Assembly (NCBI GenBank): GCA_910584195.1
Contig: CAJTYV010000005.1
Span: 1-64,000 of the forward strand
Length of the DNA stretch: 64,000 nucleotides
Source: an uncultured Ruminococcus sp.
GTDB lineage: Bacteria > Bacillota > Clostridia > Oscillospirales > Ruminococcaceae
Reading direction: 5' to 3'
The position numbers and the translations under genes were made by a program. Under the pieces are notes generated by a model. It was not told the origin of the DNA and did not search any database. It was given only the letters and a program-made list of their open reading frames with translations. Below are positions 9,201 to 18,485 of this stretch, one piece after another (within the stretch, counting starts at the first letter, position 1; each line of letters begins with the position of its first letter).

Positions 9201-10100
9201 ATGTTTGAGTATTATAAGAAATGTGATTTATGCCCGAGAAAGTGTGGCGTAAACAGGTATAAAACAACAGGCTTCTGCGGAATGGGAGCATCGGCAGTTG
9301 CTGCGAAAGCGACTCTGCATAAATGGGAAGAACCCTGCATATCGTATAAAAATGGAGCAGGTACGGTATTTTTTACGGGATGTAACCTGCGCTGTGTTTA
9401 CTGTCAGAATTCAAAAATAAGCGCAGAGCATTTTGGAACTGAGCTTACCTCAGCTCGGTTGAGTGATATTTTTCTGCGGCTGCAAGAAAGCGGAGCGGAT
9501 AATATTGAGCTTGTAACTCCTGCTCATTTTCTGCCTGATATACTTGCAGCTCTTGAACGAGTCAAACATCGGCTTAATGTTCCTGTGGTCTATAACAGCG
9601 GCGGATATGAACTGACCGATACAATACAAATGCTTAAAGGGTATGTTGATATTTTTCTTCCTGATATAAAATATTTTTCATCTGATCTCTCGGCAAAATA
9701 TTCGTCAGCTCCTGATTATTTTGAGTATGCTTCGATGGCTGTCAAGGCTATGACCGATCAGGCAGGAAAACTTGAATATAATTCGGACGGAGGACTTGTC
9801 AGAGGGACTATCATACGTCACCTTGTGCTTCCGGGCTGTCGACACGACAGCATGAAAATAATGGAATGGATAGCTGAAAATACCTCGTCTGAAAAGCGTT
9901 TGGTAAGTATAATGAGCCAATATACGCCATTTGAGAACATTTCAGGAGAACATCCCGAACTTATGCGGCGTGTTACAAAAATGGAATATAACTCTGTAGT
10001 GCGCCGAGCTGACGAATTGGGAATAATTGGATATAGTCAGGATAATTCATCAGCGATTTCAGATTATGTACCAGATTTTGATTTATTGGGAGTTGTTTGA
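9201..10100 (+). CDS. Radical SAM protein, PflX/AmrS-like
   Basis: 299 residues. The radical SAM triad is C61-x3-C65-x2-C68 (CNLRCVYC), and an N-terminal cysteine cluster at C8, C11, C15 and C26 is typical of the PflA-related PflX/AmmeMemoRadiSam enzymes. It would bind a [4Fe-4S] cluster and cleave SAM to a radical, but its substrate is not established. It is 16 bases after the histidine kinase gene and could be cotranscribed. The AmmeMemo partner proteins are not in the window. Confidence 0.85.
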   Translation: MFEYYKKCDLCPRKCGVNRYKTTGFCGMGASAVAAKATLHKWEEPCISYKNGAGTVFFTGCNLRCVYCQNSKISAEHFGTELTSARLSDIFLRLQESGADNIELVTPAHFLPDILAALERVKHRLNVPVVYNSGGYELTDTIQMLKGYVDIFLPDIKYFSSDLSAKYSSAPDYFEYASMAVKAMTDQAGKLEYNSDGGLVRGTIIRHLVLPGCRHDSMKIMEWIAENTSSEKRLVSIMSQYTPFENISGEHPELMRRVTKMEYNSVVRRADELGIIGYSQDNSSAISDYVPDFDLLGVV

Positions 10101-10156
10101 ATTCCATTTACAAGGTCTACATAAGGTTAGTTGCAGATAATGTATAAATTACAGAA

Positions 10157-10187
10157 AAATCCTCCCAAATGAAACTTGGGAGGATTT
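10157..10187. terminator. Bidirectional intrinsic terminator
   Basis: A perfect 12-bp stem AAATCCTCCCAA/TTGGGAGGATTT with a 7-base loop and flanking A/T runs. It lies between the convergent radical SAM and gdhA genes and can serve both. Confidence 0.85.
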
Positions 10188-10210
10188 ATTTTACCAAAAA
10201 TAAATTTTAA

Positions 10211-11593
<1,383 letters not shown>

Positions 11594-11611
11594 CTAATGC
11601 AGTTCAAATAA

Positions 11612-11640
11612 ATTATAGCACTTTTGACAATTTTTTGCAA
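11612..11640 (-). promoter_or_regulatory. gdhA promoter
   Basis: On the minus strand TTGCAA (-35), a 17-base spacer and TATAAT (-10), about 50 bases before the gdhA start. Confidence 0.75.
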
Positions 11641-11714
11641 GTCTTTATTACATTAAATTTAAACAAGCAAACAATTTCAGCAGCATACACAATACGATTC
11701 AACACCAACTGTAA

Positions 11715-13001
11715 TTATTTATCTTTTTTGTAATTATTGAGATACTTGCTTGCAAGATAAAGCGAACCGCATACAACGACTATACCGTTATTTTCAAGGG
11801 CAAGAGCTTTCGCCTCTTCGACCGCTTCCGAAAGGGAATTGCAGGGTTCAGCGGACGTGATATTCTCGGCAATTTCCGCAAGTTTCAGGGCAGGTACAGC
11901 GTTCGCTGCAAAGTCGTCAACTGTAAACATTTTTTCGGAATATGGCGCTATAGTATGAACTCCGACTTCATAGTCCTTTGAATCAACCATACCCATGACA
12001 ATGTAAATTTTTTTATCTATTTTTTTCCAGCCTGAAAGCTCAAGAGCAAGATTCTGTATACCTACACAGTTATGACCTCCGTCAACAATAACTGTGGGTT
12101 CGCCGTAAATATACTGCATTCTCGCTTTGACACAGGTCGTTTCAAGGGACTTTTCAATAGATTCTTCTGGAATTTTAAATCCGTAACGTGTCCGCAGCCA
12201 AAAACAAGCTTCTATCGCAGTAACCGCATTGAATACCTGACAATTTCCAGCCATTGAAAGCTTGTATTTCTTCTTTTTAAAACCCTTTAGATACGAAAAA
12301 TGTGTAGTTGAGATCGTATCGCATATTTCTATGCTGCTTTCAATTGGCTGAACGAAAAAGCTTTTTTTCTTTTCTGCGGTCTTTCTAATTATTTTAGAGA
12401 TACTTTTATTATTGTCCGCCGATAAAATGGTTATAGATTTTTCTTTTATTATTCCTGCCTTTTGCTCGGCGATTTTTTCCACGGTATCGCCCAAAATCGC
12501 CGTATGGTCAAGAGAAATTGACGTTATTATACACAAAAGAGGTGATTCGATGACGTTTGTGCAGTCCAGAAGTCCGCCGATGCCTGCTTCAAGTACAACA
12601 ATGTCGCAGCCTTCCATATCGAACCACCACATAGCAATTGCCATAGTAATTTCAAACTGTGAATAAGGCTGATCGTCGATCCTGTTTTTTATAAATTCAC
12701 ATATTTCACAAAAGGACTTTTCGTCAATTTCTCTGCCGTTAATACGTATCCTGTCCGTGTAATGAAGTACAAAAGGCGATGTGAACTGTCCCACTTTATA
12801 GCCCGAATATATCAGCGCATTTGAAATATATTCAACAGTCGAGCCTTTGCCGTTAGTGCCTGCTACATGGATGAAATCAAGCCTTTTTTCCGGATTTCCC
12901 ACAAGCTTCATAAGATGCTCCGCCCGTGAAAGGTCGGTAACAGGCTTTCCTGATTTGCTGTAGGAGTTCACAAACTTCATACACTCCTGAAAATTCATCA
13001 T
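11715..13001 (-). CDS. folC: Bifunctional folylpolyglutamate synthase/dihydrofolate synthase
   Basis: 428 residues. P-loop HVAGTNGKGST (about 45-55), FTSPF box and VVLEAGIGGLLDCTN are the FolC signatures. It joins glutamate to dihydropteroate or folates using ATP. The start codon overlaps the stop of the SDR gene by one base (13001), so it belongs to the same transcript, the last gene of the valS unit. Confidence 0.92.
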   Translation of the reverse strand: MMNFQECMKFVNSYSKSGKPVTDLSRAEHLMKLVGNPEKRLDFIHVAGTNGKGSTVEYISNALIYSGYKVGQFTSPFVLHYTDRIRINGREIDEKSFCEICEFIKNRIDDQPYSQFEITMAIAMWWFDMEGCDIVVLEAGIGGLLDCTNVIESPLLCIITSISLDHTAILGDTVEKIAEQKAGIIKEKSITILSADNNKSISKIIRKTAEKKKSFFVQPIESSIEICDTISTTHFSYLKGFKKKKYKLSMAGNCQVFNAVTAIEACFWLRTRYGFKIPEESIEKSLETTCVKARMQYIYGEPTVIVDGGHNCVGIQNLALELSGWKKIDKKIYIVMGMVDSKDYEVGVHTIAPYSEKMFTVDDFAANAVPALKLAEIAENITSAEPCNSLSEAVEEAKALALENNGIVVVCGSLYLASKYLNNYKKDK

Positions 13002-13744
13002 CAGTACGGACTCTCCTGAGATTCAGCTTTTTTGACAGCTTCTTCCAATGTCAGATTTTTAAAATCCTGAGCATTGAAATAGCGTCCCTGTTTTCTGTCA
13101 TCGACAAACGCTCCCACAAGCAGACCCGGGATAGCGCTTTCCGGCTCAAAATAGGCATTTTCACCGCCCATATCAGTCTTGCACCACGCCGGATTTGAAA
13201 GGCTGATTATAACGTCTGTGTCACGGTAAGCATACGCAATATCCCGTGTTGCCTTGTCCAGAGCCGCTTTGCTTGCGGAGTACGGACCTTGCTGAGGTTC
13301 ACGGTCAATGTCGCTTGACGTATTTATAATTCTGCCGAATCCGCGCTCAGCCATACCTTTTATAAAATGATAGCAGATCATCATCGGAGCTATCGTATTT
13401 ATCCTGAAACTCGTTTCATATTCAGAAACAGGAGTTTCAAGGAACTCCGTTCTGTAGGTAGTTTGCAAGCCTGCATTGTTAAAAATTATATCAATCTGTG
13501 TACCCTTTTGGTCTATCTCGGCAAGCATTTTTTCAAGCTGAGCCATGTCGGAAAGCTCCGCCTGAATTGTGTACGCTTCAACTCCAAAGACTTTTACCTC
13601 GTCAAGTACAGCCTTGCAATGCTCATTGTTTCTGCTGTGAAGCACAAGGTTACAGCCCTGCTCAGCCATTGAATGCGCGATAAGTCTGCCAAGACCTCTG
13701 CTTGCGCCTGTAATAAGCGCCCATTTTCCTTTTACGTTTACCAT
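13001..13744 (-). CDS. Short-chain dehydrogenase/reductase
   Basis: 247 residues with the classical SDR layout: cofactor loop TGASRGLG at 12-19, NNAG at 89-92, catalytic serine about 143-144 and YxxxK at Y155/K159 (YSASK). The basic residue after the glycine loop and HSR after strand 2 suggest NADP(H). The substrate is unknown. It sits 9 bases after the Dabb gene and shares a base with folC. Confidence 0.88.
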   Translation of the reverse strand: MVNVKGKWALITGASRGLGRLIAHSMAEQGCNLVLHSRNNEHCKAVLDEVKVFGVEAYTIQAELSDMAQLEKMLAEIDQKGTQIDIIFNNAGLQTTYRTEFLETPVSEYETSFRINTIAPMMICYHFIKGMAERGFGRIINTSSDIDREPQQGPYSASKAALDKATRDIAYAYRDTDVIISLSNPAWCKTDMGGENAYFEPESAIPGLLVGAFVDDRKQGRYFNAQDFKNLTLEEAVKKAESQESPY

Positions 13745-13753
13745 AATTTTTCC

Positions 13754-14056
13754 TTAATATTCGTAGTCGATACACGCTCTGTCGCTCTTAATTTCAGCGA
13801 TAAATCCGCCGAATTCTTTGTGTACAGGGTGTACCTGATATGCATTAAGTCCCTCTATATCGTCAAAATCGCAGATAAGAGCGATTGTGTAATTGCTTTC
13901 GGGAGCGTCAGCGGAGTTGATAACAAGCTCGCCTTTTTTCAGCTCCTTTACGTTTGCAATTACGTCCTCGAAACGATTCTTTGCTTCAAGTGCGTTGTCG
14001 TATTCGCTTCTGCCGTTAGCGTCTTTAAGTTTGAACATTACTATATGTTTGATCAT
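13754..14056 (-). CDS. Dabb (stress-responsive A/B barrel) family protein
   Basis: 100 residues. MIKHIVMFKLKD at the start and the Y-x-V-H-P-V-H-K-E-F segment are typical of the dimeric alpha-beta barrel Dabb domain. Bacterial members have no settled function. Preceded by 13 bases after a hypothetical gene, within the valS transcript. Confidence 0.88.
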   Translation of the reverse strand: MIKHIVMFKLKDANGRSEYDNALEAKNRFEDVIANVKELKKGELVINSADAPESNYTIALICDFDDIEGLNAYQVHPVHKEFGGFIAEIKSDRACIDYEY

Positions 14057-14069
14057 TTTATTTACCTCG

Positions 14070-14405
14070 TTATAAAAAAAATCCTATATATGTCCTGTTT
14101 TCTATTGCCTTATCCATCATGCCTATTAACATTTTTACTTCATTTTTGCACTCGAATTTATTTAACTTTTCAACCAATTCTTCGTGTTCAAAGTAAAAAT
14201 ACTGATACATAATGAGTTCGTCCTCAAATGTATCTATAAAAACATTCAACTTTTTATTAAGATACTCAAATACTCCGCAGTTCCATAGTGCCTGAAATTC
14301 GTTGTCCGATAAATTCCATTTATATAAATCTGCTGTTTCATCGCCAAACCAATCGGATTTCATATCCTCAACAGTTTTTGGAACATATATAAATTGCTTG
14401 TGCAT
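14070..14405 (-). CDS. Hypothetical protein
   Basis: 111 residues, soluble, acidic, rich in aromatic residues (YQYFYFEHEE). I do not recognise a family. Start codon and spacing fit the operon: it lies 9 bases after the broken acetyltransferase gene and 13 before the Dabb gene, and codon use matches neighbours. Confidence 0.6.
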   Translation of the reverse strand: MHKQFIYVPKTVEDMKSDWFGDETADLYKWNLSDNEFQALWNCGVFEYLNKKLNVFIDTFEDELIMYQYFYFEHEELVEKLNKFECKNEVKMLIGMMDKAIENRTYIGFFL

Positions 14406-14414
14406 TTTGCTACC

Positions 14415-14956
14415 TCAATCAAGTTTCATTCTGAAAACCTTTGCTTTAAAAGCTGCGCTTCCGTCAAATTTGGTATATTCTGAATAACTGTCAAAAACGA
14501 GTCCACATTTTTCCATAACACGTCCCGAAGCAGGATTATCAACAGCGTGTTCGGAAACAAATTCACTGGCATTATGTTCAGCGATTACATATTCAATAAT
14601 ACGCTTTGTAGTCTCTGTAGCATAACCGTTTATCCAGCAGTCAAATCTTAAATTATAACCGAAACTCCATACTTTTCATCTGTTCTGAAGCATATACCGC
14701 ATGAACCGATAAGTTTTCCGTCGGATTTGCGGACAATTCCCCATGCATACTCATTTTCAAGATTTTTAAGTGATTTCAGCCATTTTTTTGTTACTTCAAT
14801 ATTTTTGTGACAAGGATATATCATATATTTTGCCACACGTTCATCTCCTGCCCACTCAAAAACATCTTCTGCATCGTTTATGCTGAGTGGACGGAGTATC
14901 AGGCGTTCTGTTTCAATTGTCGGAATATCGAATATCATAAAATCGCCCATTTTCAT
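14415..14956 (-). pseudogene. GNAT acetyltransferase, frameshifted
   Basis: The first part (14648-14956) reads MIFDIPTIETERLILRPLSIND and WGIVRKSDGKLIGSCGICF, a RimJ-type N-acetyltransferase. It stops after YGVSVII. The other frame continues at once with YNLRFDCWINGYATETTKRIIEY and ends FRMKLD at 14415. The second half holds the acetyl-CoA helix (GYATE) and the C-terminal NPASGRVMEKCGL. The join needs a net -1 shift at about 14655-14662. Either a real pseudogene or a sequencing error; the two halves are otherwise undamaged, so the lesion is recent. Confidence 0.85.
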
Positions 14957-15299
14957 TTATAATATCGTAGCTTTCATCAAGTATACCGTACAATTCCTGC
15001 TCCGAAACCTTGTCTATAAATACGGAGAGCCACAGCAGCTTGTTCATATGATATGCCGGTATCGCCTTTCCCTCGCCTATGAGAACCTCTCTTGAAAGGG
15101 GACTGCATTTGACATTGAGCAGGTCTATACCGTCCTCACCGTCAAGTCCCACAGCACTTTTGCGAACGCCCATAACAAGAGCATACCACTTTTTATTCCG
15201 TGTATTTCTGAGTACGAATGCATCGGGAGTTTTCAGCCACAGATACTCAGGCTCTGCGGCGTACCTCTCCCTTGCATATGCTATTATTTTACCGCGCAT
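14913..15299 (-). CDS. MmcQ/YjbR family protein
   Basis: 128 residues. WYALVMGV, LLNVKCSP and PAYHMNKLLWLSVFID match the MmcQ/YjbR DNA-binding-like domain. Members are widespread small proteins of unclear role. The start shares a base with the valS stop (15299), and the end overlaps the acetyltransferase remnant, so it lies in the valS transcript. Confidence 0.85.
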   Translation of the reverse strand: MRGKIIAYARERYAAEPEYLWLKTPDAFVLRNTRNKKWYALVMGVRKSAVGLDGEDGIDLLNVKCSPLSREVLIGEGKAIPAYHMNKLLWLSVFIDKVSEQELYGILDESYDIINENGRFYDIRYSDN

Positions 15300-17947
15300 T
15301 ACTTTTGTCTTTTCCTTTTGTTATAGAAATGATTATAGGTTGCAAGTGAAGTTTCTATTTTTTTCATTTTTTTCTCTGCTACTGCAAGCTTAGCCTTTTC
15401 GGCTTCAATAAGCTTTTCGGGGGCTTTGGCTATAAATCCCTGATTATTGAGCTTTCCGCTGAGGAAGTCGATATCCTTCTGAACCTTTATCTTTTCTTTT
15501 TCAAGACGTGCTATTTCCTTTTCATAATCAACCAGATCTTCCATAGGAATAAATATTCTTGCTGAGTCTGTTACAGCGTTGGCATAATTCTTGTCAAGGA
15601 ACACTTTATTAGTTTCTACAGAAGATGCCGACGCAAGCTTTTCAAAGAAAGCTGAGCAAGAAGTGTAAAGCTCAGGCTCGTCCGTCTCGATAATGAGCTT
15701 AGCCTTTACTGAGGGCGGAACGTTCATCTCGGTACGAGTATTTCTTACAGCCTTTATAGCGGAAATAATTTTCTCAAAGGCAGTTTCCTCTGCCGAATAG
15801 TCAATGCTTTCGTCATATATGGGGTAGCTTTCGAGGATTATCATTGACTTTTCATTAGTAAGAACCTGCCATATCTCCTCAGTTATGAACGGCATGAACG
15901 GGTGAAGGAGCTTCAGCATACCCTGCATAGCCCATACAAGAACAGCCTGAGCCTTTGCCATAGTCTCGCCGCCTGCCATGATACGGGGTTTTGTAAGCTC
16001 GATGTACCAGTCGCAGTAAACATCCCAGATAAAGTCATAAATTTTCTGTGAAGCAACGCCAAGCTCGTATTTATCGAGGTTTTCGTTGACTTCCTTAGCA
16101 AGCTTATTGAACTTGTTGATAAGCCATTTATCCTCTGTTTCAAGCTCGTTTGGAAGTCCGCTGAACTCAAAGTCATCGGGAAGATTCATCATAATAAATC
16201 TCGAAGCGTTCCAAAGCTTATTTGCGAAGTTACGCGCCGCCTTGACCTTATCGTCAATATAGCGCATATCGTTTCCGGGAGAATTTCCGGTAGCAAGCAT
16301 GAATCGGAGAGCGTCCGCGCCGTACTCATTGATGACCTCGAGAGGGTCTATGCCGTTGCCAAGAGATTTGGACATTTTACGTCCCTGAGAATCGCGCACA
16401 AGTCCGTGAATAAGTACAGTATCGAAAGGTACTTTACCCATATTTTCAAGTCCGCTGAACATCATACGAATGACCCAGAAGAAGATTATATCATAGCCTG
16501 TAACAAGAGTATTTGTTGGGTAGAAGTAATCCAGATCTGCGGTTTTCTCGGGGAATCCCAACGTTGAGAAAGGCCACAGCGCGGAGCTGAACCATGTATC
16601 GAGGGTATCGGGGTCTTGTCTCATAGGCTTACCGCACTTCGGACAAACTGCCTTAGCTTCTTTTGTAACAGTCATTTCACCGCAGCAATCGCAGTAGAAC
16701 GCAGGTATCTGATGTCCCCACCATATCTGACGGGAGATGCACCAGTCGCGGATATTATCGAGCCAATGGAAATATATTTTATCGAAACGCTCCGGCACGA
16801 ATTTAGTATCACCGTTCTTAACTGCATCTATAGCAGGCTGTGCGAGAGGCTTCATCTTAACGAACCATTGTGTAGAAACCTTTGGTTCAACGGTAGTTCC
16901 GCAGCGGTAGCATGTCCCTACGTTATGGCTGTACTCCTCTATCTTTACAAGTGCGCCCTCGGCTTCAAGGTCATTGACGATAGCCTTTCTTGCATCGTAT
17001 CTGTCCATTCCGGCGTATTTCGGGTAGTCGTTAACGATAGTCGCATCATCGTTCATAACGTTTATCACAGGCAGTCCGTGGTGCAGTCCGACCTCAAAGT
17101 CGTTGGGGTCGTGAGCAGGTGTTATTTTTACAACGCCGGTTCCGAAGTCCGTTTCAACGTAATCGTCCGCAACTATAGGAATCTCGCGGTGAACGATAGG
17201 AAGTATGACAGTCTTGCCTACGAGGTCCTTGTAACGCTCGTCATTGGGATTGACTGCAACAGCCGTATCGCCGAGAAGCGTTTCGGGACGTGTTGTTGCA
17301 AGTTCAAGGTAATTGTCGCTGTCTTTTATTTTGTAGCGGAGATGCCAGAAATGACCTGCCTGATCTTCATAGGTGACCTCTGCATCAGACAAGGAAGTCT
17401 TACATTTCGGACACCAGTTGATTATCCTCTCGCCTCTGTAAATAAGTCCTTTTTCGTAATATTTAACGAAAACTTCCTTGACAGCCTTTGAGCAGCCCTC
17501 GTCCATAGTGAAGCGTTCTCTCGACCAATCACAGGAAGAACCAAGCTTTTTAAGCTGCTCGACAATACGTCCTCCGTACTGCTTTTTCCATTCCCAAGCA
17601 CGTTTCATGAATCCATCTCTGCCGAGGTCTTCCTTAGTCACGCCTTCTTTGCGCATTGCTTCAACTATTTTTGCTTCTGTGGCAATAGCCGCGTGGTCTG
17701 TACCCGGAAGCCACAATGCAGCATATCCGCTCATTCTCTTCCAGCGGATAAGAATATCCTGTAACGTTTCGTCAAGAGCGTGACCCATATGAAGCTGTCC
17801 CGTAATGTTCGGCGGCGGAATAACTATAGTATACGGAGTTTTCTTAGAGTCTGCCTCTGCACGAAAACAGCCTTTTTCGTTCCACGCCGCATAAATCCTG
17901 TCCTCAAAATCCTTTGGATCGTATGATTTTGCAAGTTCCTTTGCCAT
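15299..17947 (-). CDS. valS: Valyl-tRNA synthetase
   Basis: 882 residues, full-length class I enzyme. HIGH box in PPPNITGQLHMGHAL (45-59), KMSKS in GRKMSKSLGNG (about 528-538), the inserted editing domain between them with zinc-type cysteines (YRCGTTVEPKVS, CDCCGE), and the C-terminal coiled coil (EIARLEKEKIKVQKDIDFL). It charges tRNA-Val. Expression is controlled by the T-box leader just upstream. Confidence 0.97.
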   Translation of the reverse strand: MAKELAKSYDPKDFEDRIYAAWNEKGCFRAEADSKKTPYTIVIPPPNITGQLHMGHALDETLQDILIRWKRMSGYAALWLPGTDHAAIATEAKIVEAMRKEGVTKEDLGRDGFMKRAWEWKKQYGGRIVEQLKKLGSSCDWSRERFTMDEGCSKAVKEVFVKYYEKGLIYRGERIINWCPKCKTSLSDAEVTYEDQAGHFWHLRYKIKDSDNYLELATTRPETLLGDTAVAVNPNDERYKDLVGKTVILPIVHREIPIVADDYVETDFGTGVVKITPAHDPNDFEVGLHHGLPVINVMNDDATIVNDYPKYAGMDRYDARKAIVNDLEAEGALVKIEEYSHNVGTCYRCGTTVEPKVSTQWFVKMKPLAQPAIDAVKNGDTKFVPERFDKIYFHWLDNIRDWCISRQIWWGHQIPAFYCDCCGEMTVTKEAKAVCPKCGKPMRQDPDTLDTWFSSALWPFSTLGFPEKTADLDYFYPTNTLVTGYDIIFFWVIRMMFSGLENMGKVPFDTVLIHGLVRDSQGRKMSKSLGNGIDPLEVINEYGADALRFMLATGNSPGNDMRYIDDKVKAARNFANKLWNASRFIMMNLPDDFEFSGLPNELETEDKWLINKFNKLAKEVNENLDKYELGVASQKIYDFIWDVYCDWYIELTKPRIMAGGETMAKAQAVLVWAMQGMLKLLHPFMPFITEEIWQVLTNEKSMIILESYPIYDESIDYSAEETAFEKIISAIKAVRNTRTEMNVPPSVKAKLIIETDEPELYTSCSAFFEKLASASSVETNKVFLDKNYANAVTDSARIFIPMEDLVDYEKEIARLEKEKIKVQKDIDFLSGKLNNQGFIAKAPEKLIEAEKAKLAVAEKKMKKIETSLATYNHFYNKRKRQK

Positions 17948-17968
17948 AATTGATCTCTCCTCATCATA

Positions 17969-18234
17969 AAAATAACGCCCCGAACCATTAGGCTCAGGGC
18001 GAACTGTATAAAGTCCGTGTTACCACCTGAATTCGGACACCATGATTTTGTCCGCACTCGTTTTCTCTGTAACGTGAGAAACACGCCATGAACTACTTTA
18101 GGATCTTTTCCTGATTTTCGCCCATGAAGCTCCGAAGCTACTTCCACATTCCCTTGTACTGCTTTTCACCTAACAGCAGCTCTCTGAAACATCGGGTATA
18201 CGCTTACTACTCTTCTTCCCAGCCTTTAAAATAT
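17969..18234 (-). promoter_or_regulatory. T-box riboswitch (valine) of valS
   Basis: The 14-base T-box AGGTGGTAACACGG lies at 18015-18028 (minus strand). The terminator has an 11-bp stem CGCCCTGAGCC/GGTTCGGGGCG at 17976-18001 and a following T-rich stretch. The distal part of stem I is visible (AGAGAGC and GGTGAAAAGCAG). By alignment with the asnS leader below, GTA at 18139-18141 is the likely specifier codon, matching valine. Uncharged tRNA-Val would favour the antiterminator. Confidence 0.9.
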
Positions 18235-18240
18235 GTTATT

Positions 18241-18269
18241 ATTATACATCAAATTTTTTTTTTTGTCAA
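18241..18269 (-). promoter_or_regulatory. valS promoter
   Basis: TTGACA, 17 bases (mostly A), TATAAT on the minus strand, placing the transcript start just before the T-box leader. Confidence 0.8.
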
Positions 18270-18401
18270 GAGCCGAATTTGCTGACTGCGTTTTTAATTT
18301 ATTATAGAAAATAATATTTTATCTGAATTTCTGTATAAGATTATTTTTAACGATGACTAAAACAGTATAATAAAATGTCTCGAAAAAGATATTATATTGA
18401 A

Positions 18402-18430
18402 TTGACAAGCTTGATTACATTATGTATAAT
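18402..18430 (+). promoter_or_regulatory. Pectate lyase gene promoter
   Basis: TTGACA, 17-base spacer, TATAAT, about 55 bases before the start codon. The rest of 18270-18485 shows nothing else. Confidence 0.8.
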
Positions 18431-18485
18431 AAATACAGTTAAAATGTGAGAATTTTCAATATAATATCCATAGGGAGGAAATGAA

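Noticed and set aside
16616-17491. 291-codon open frame antisense to valS
   Set aside because: valS is a clear full-length gene here; the antisense frame has no start site or family features.
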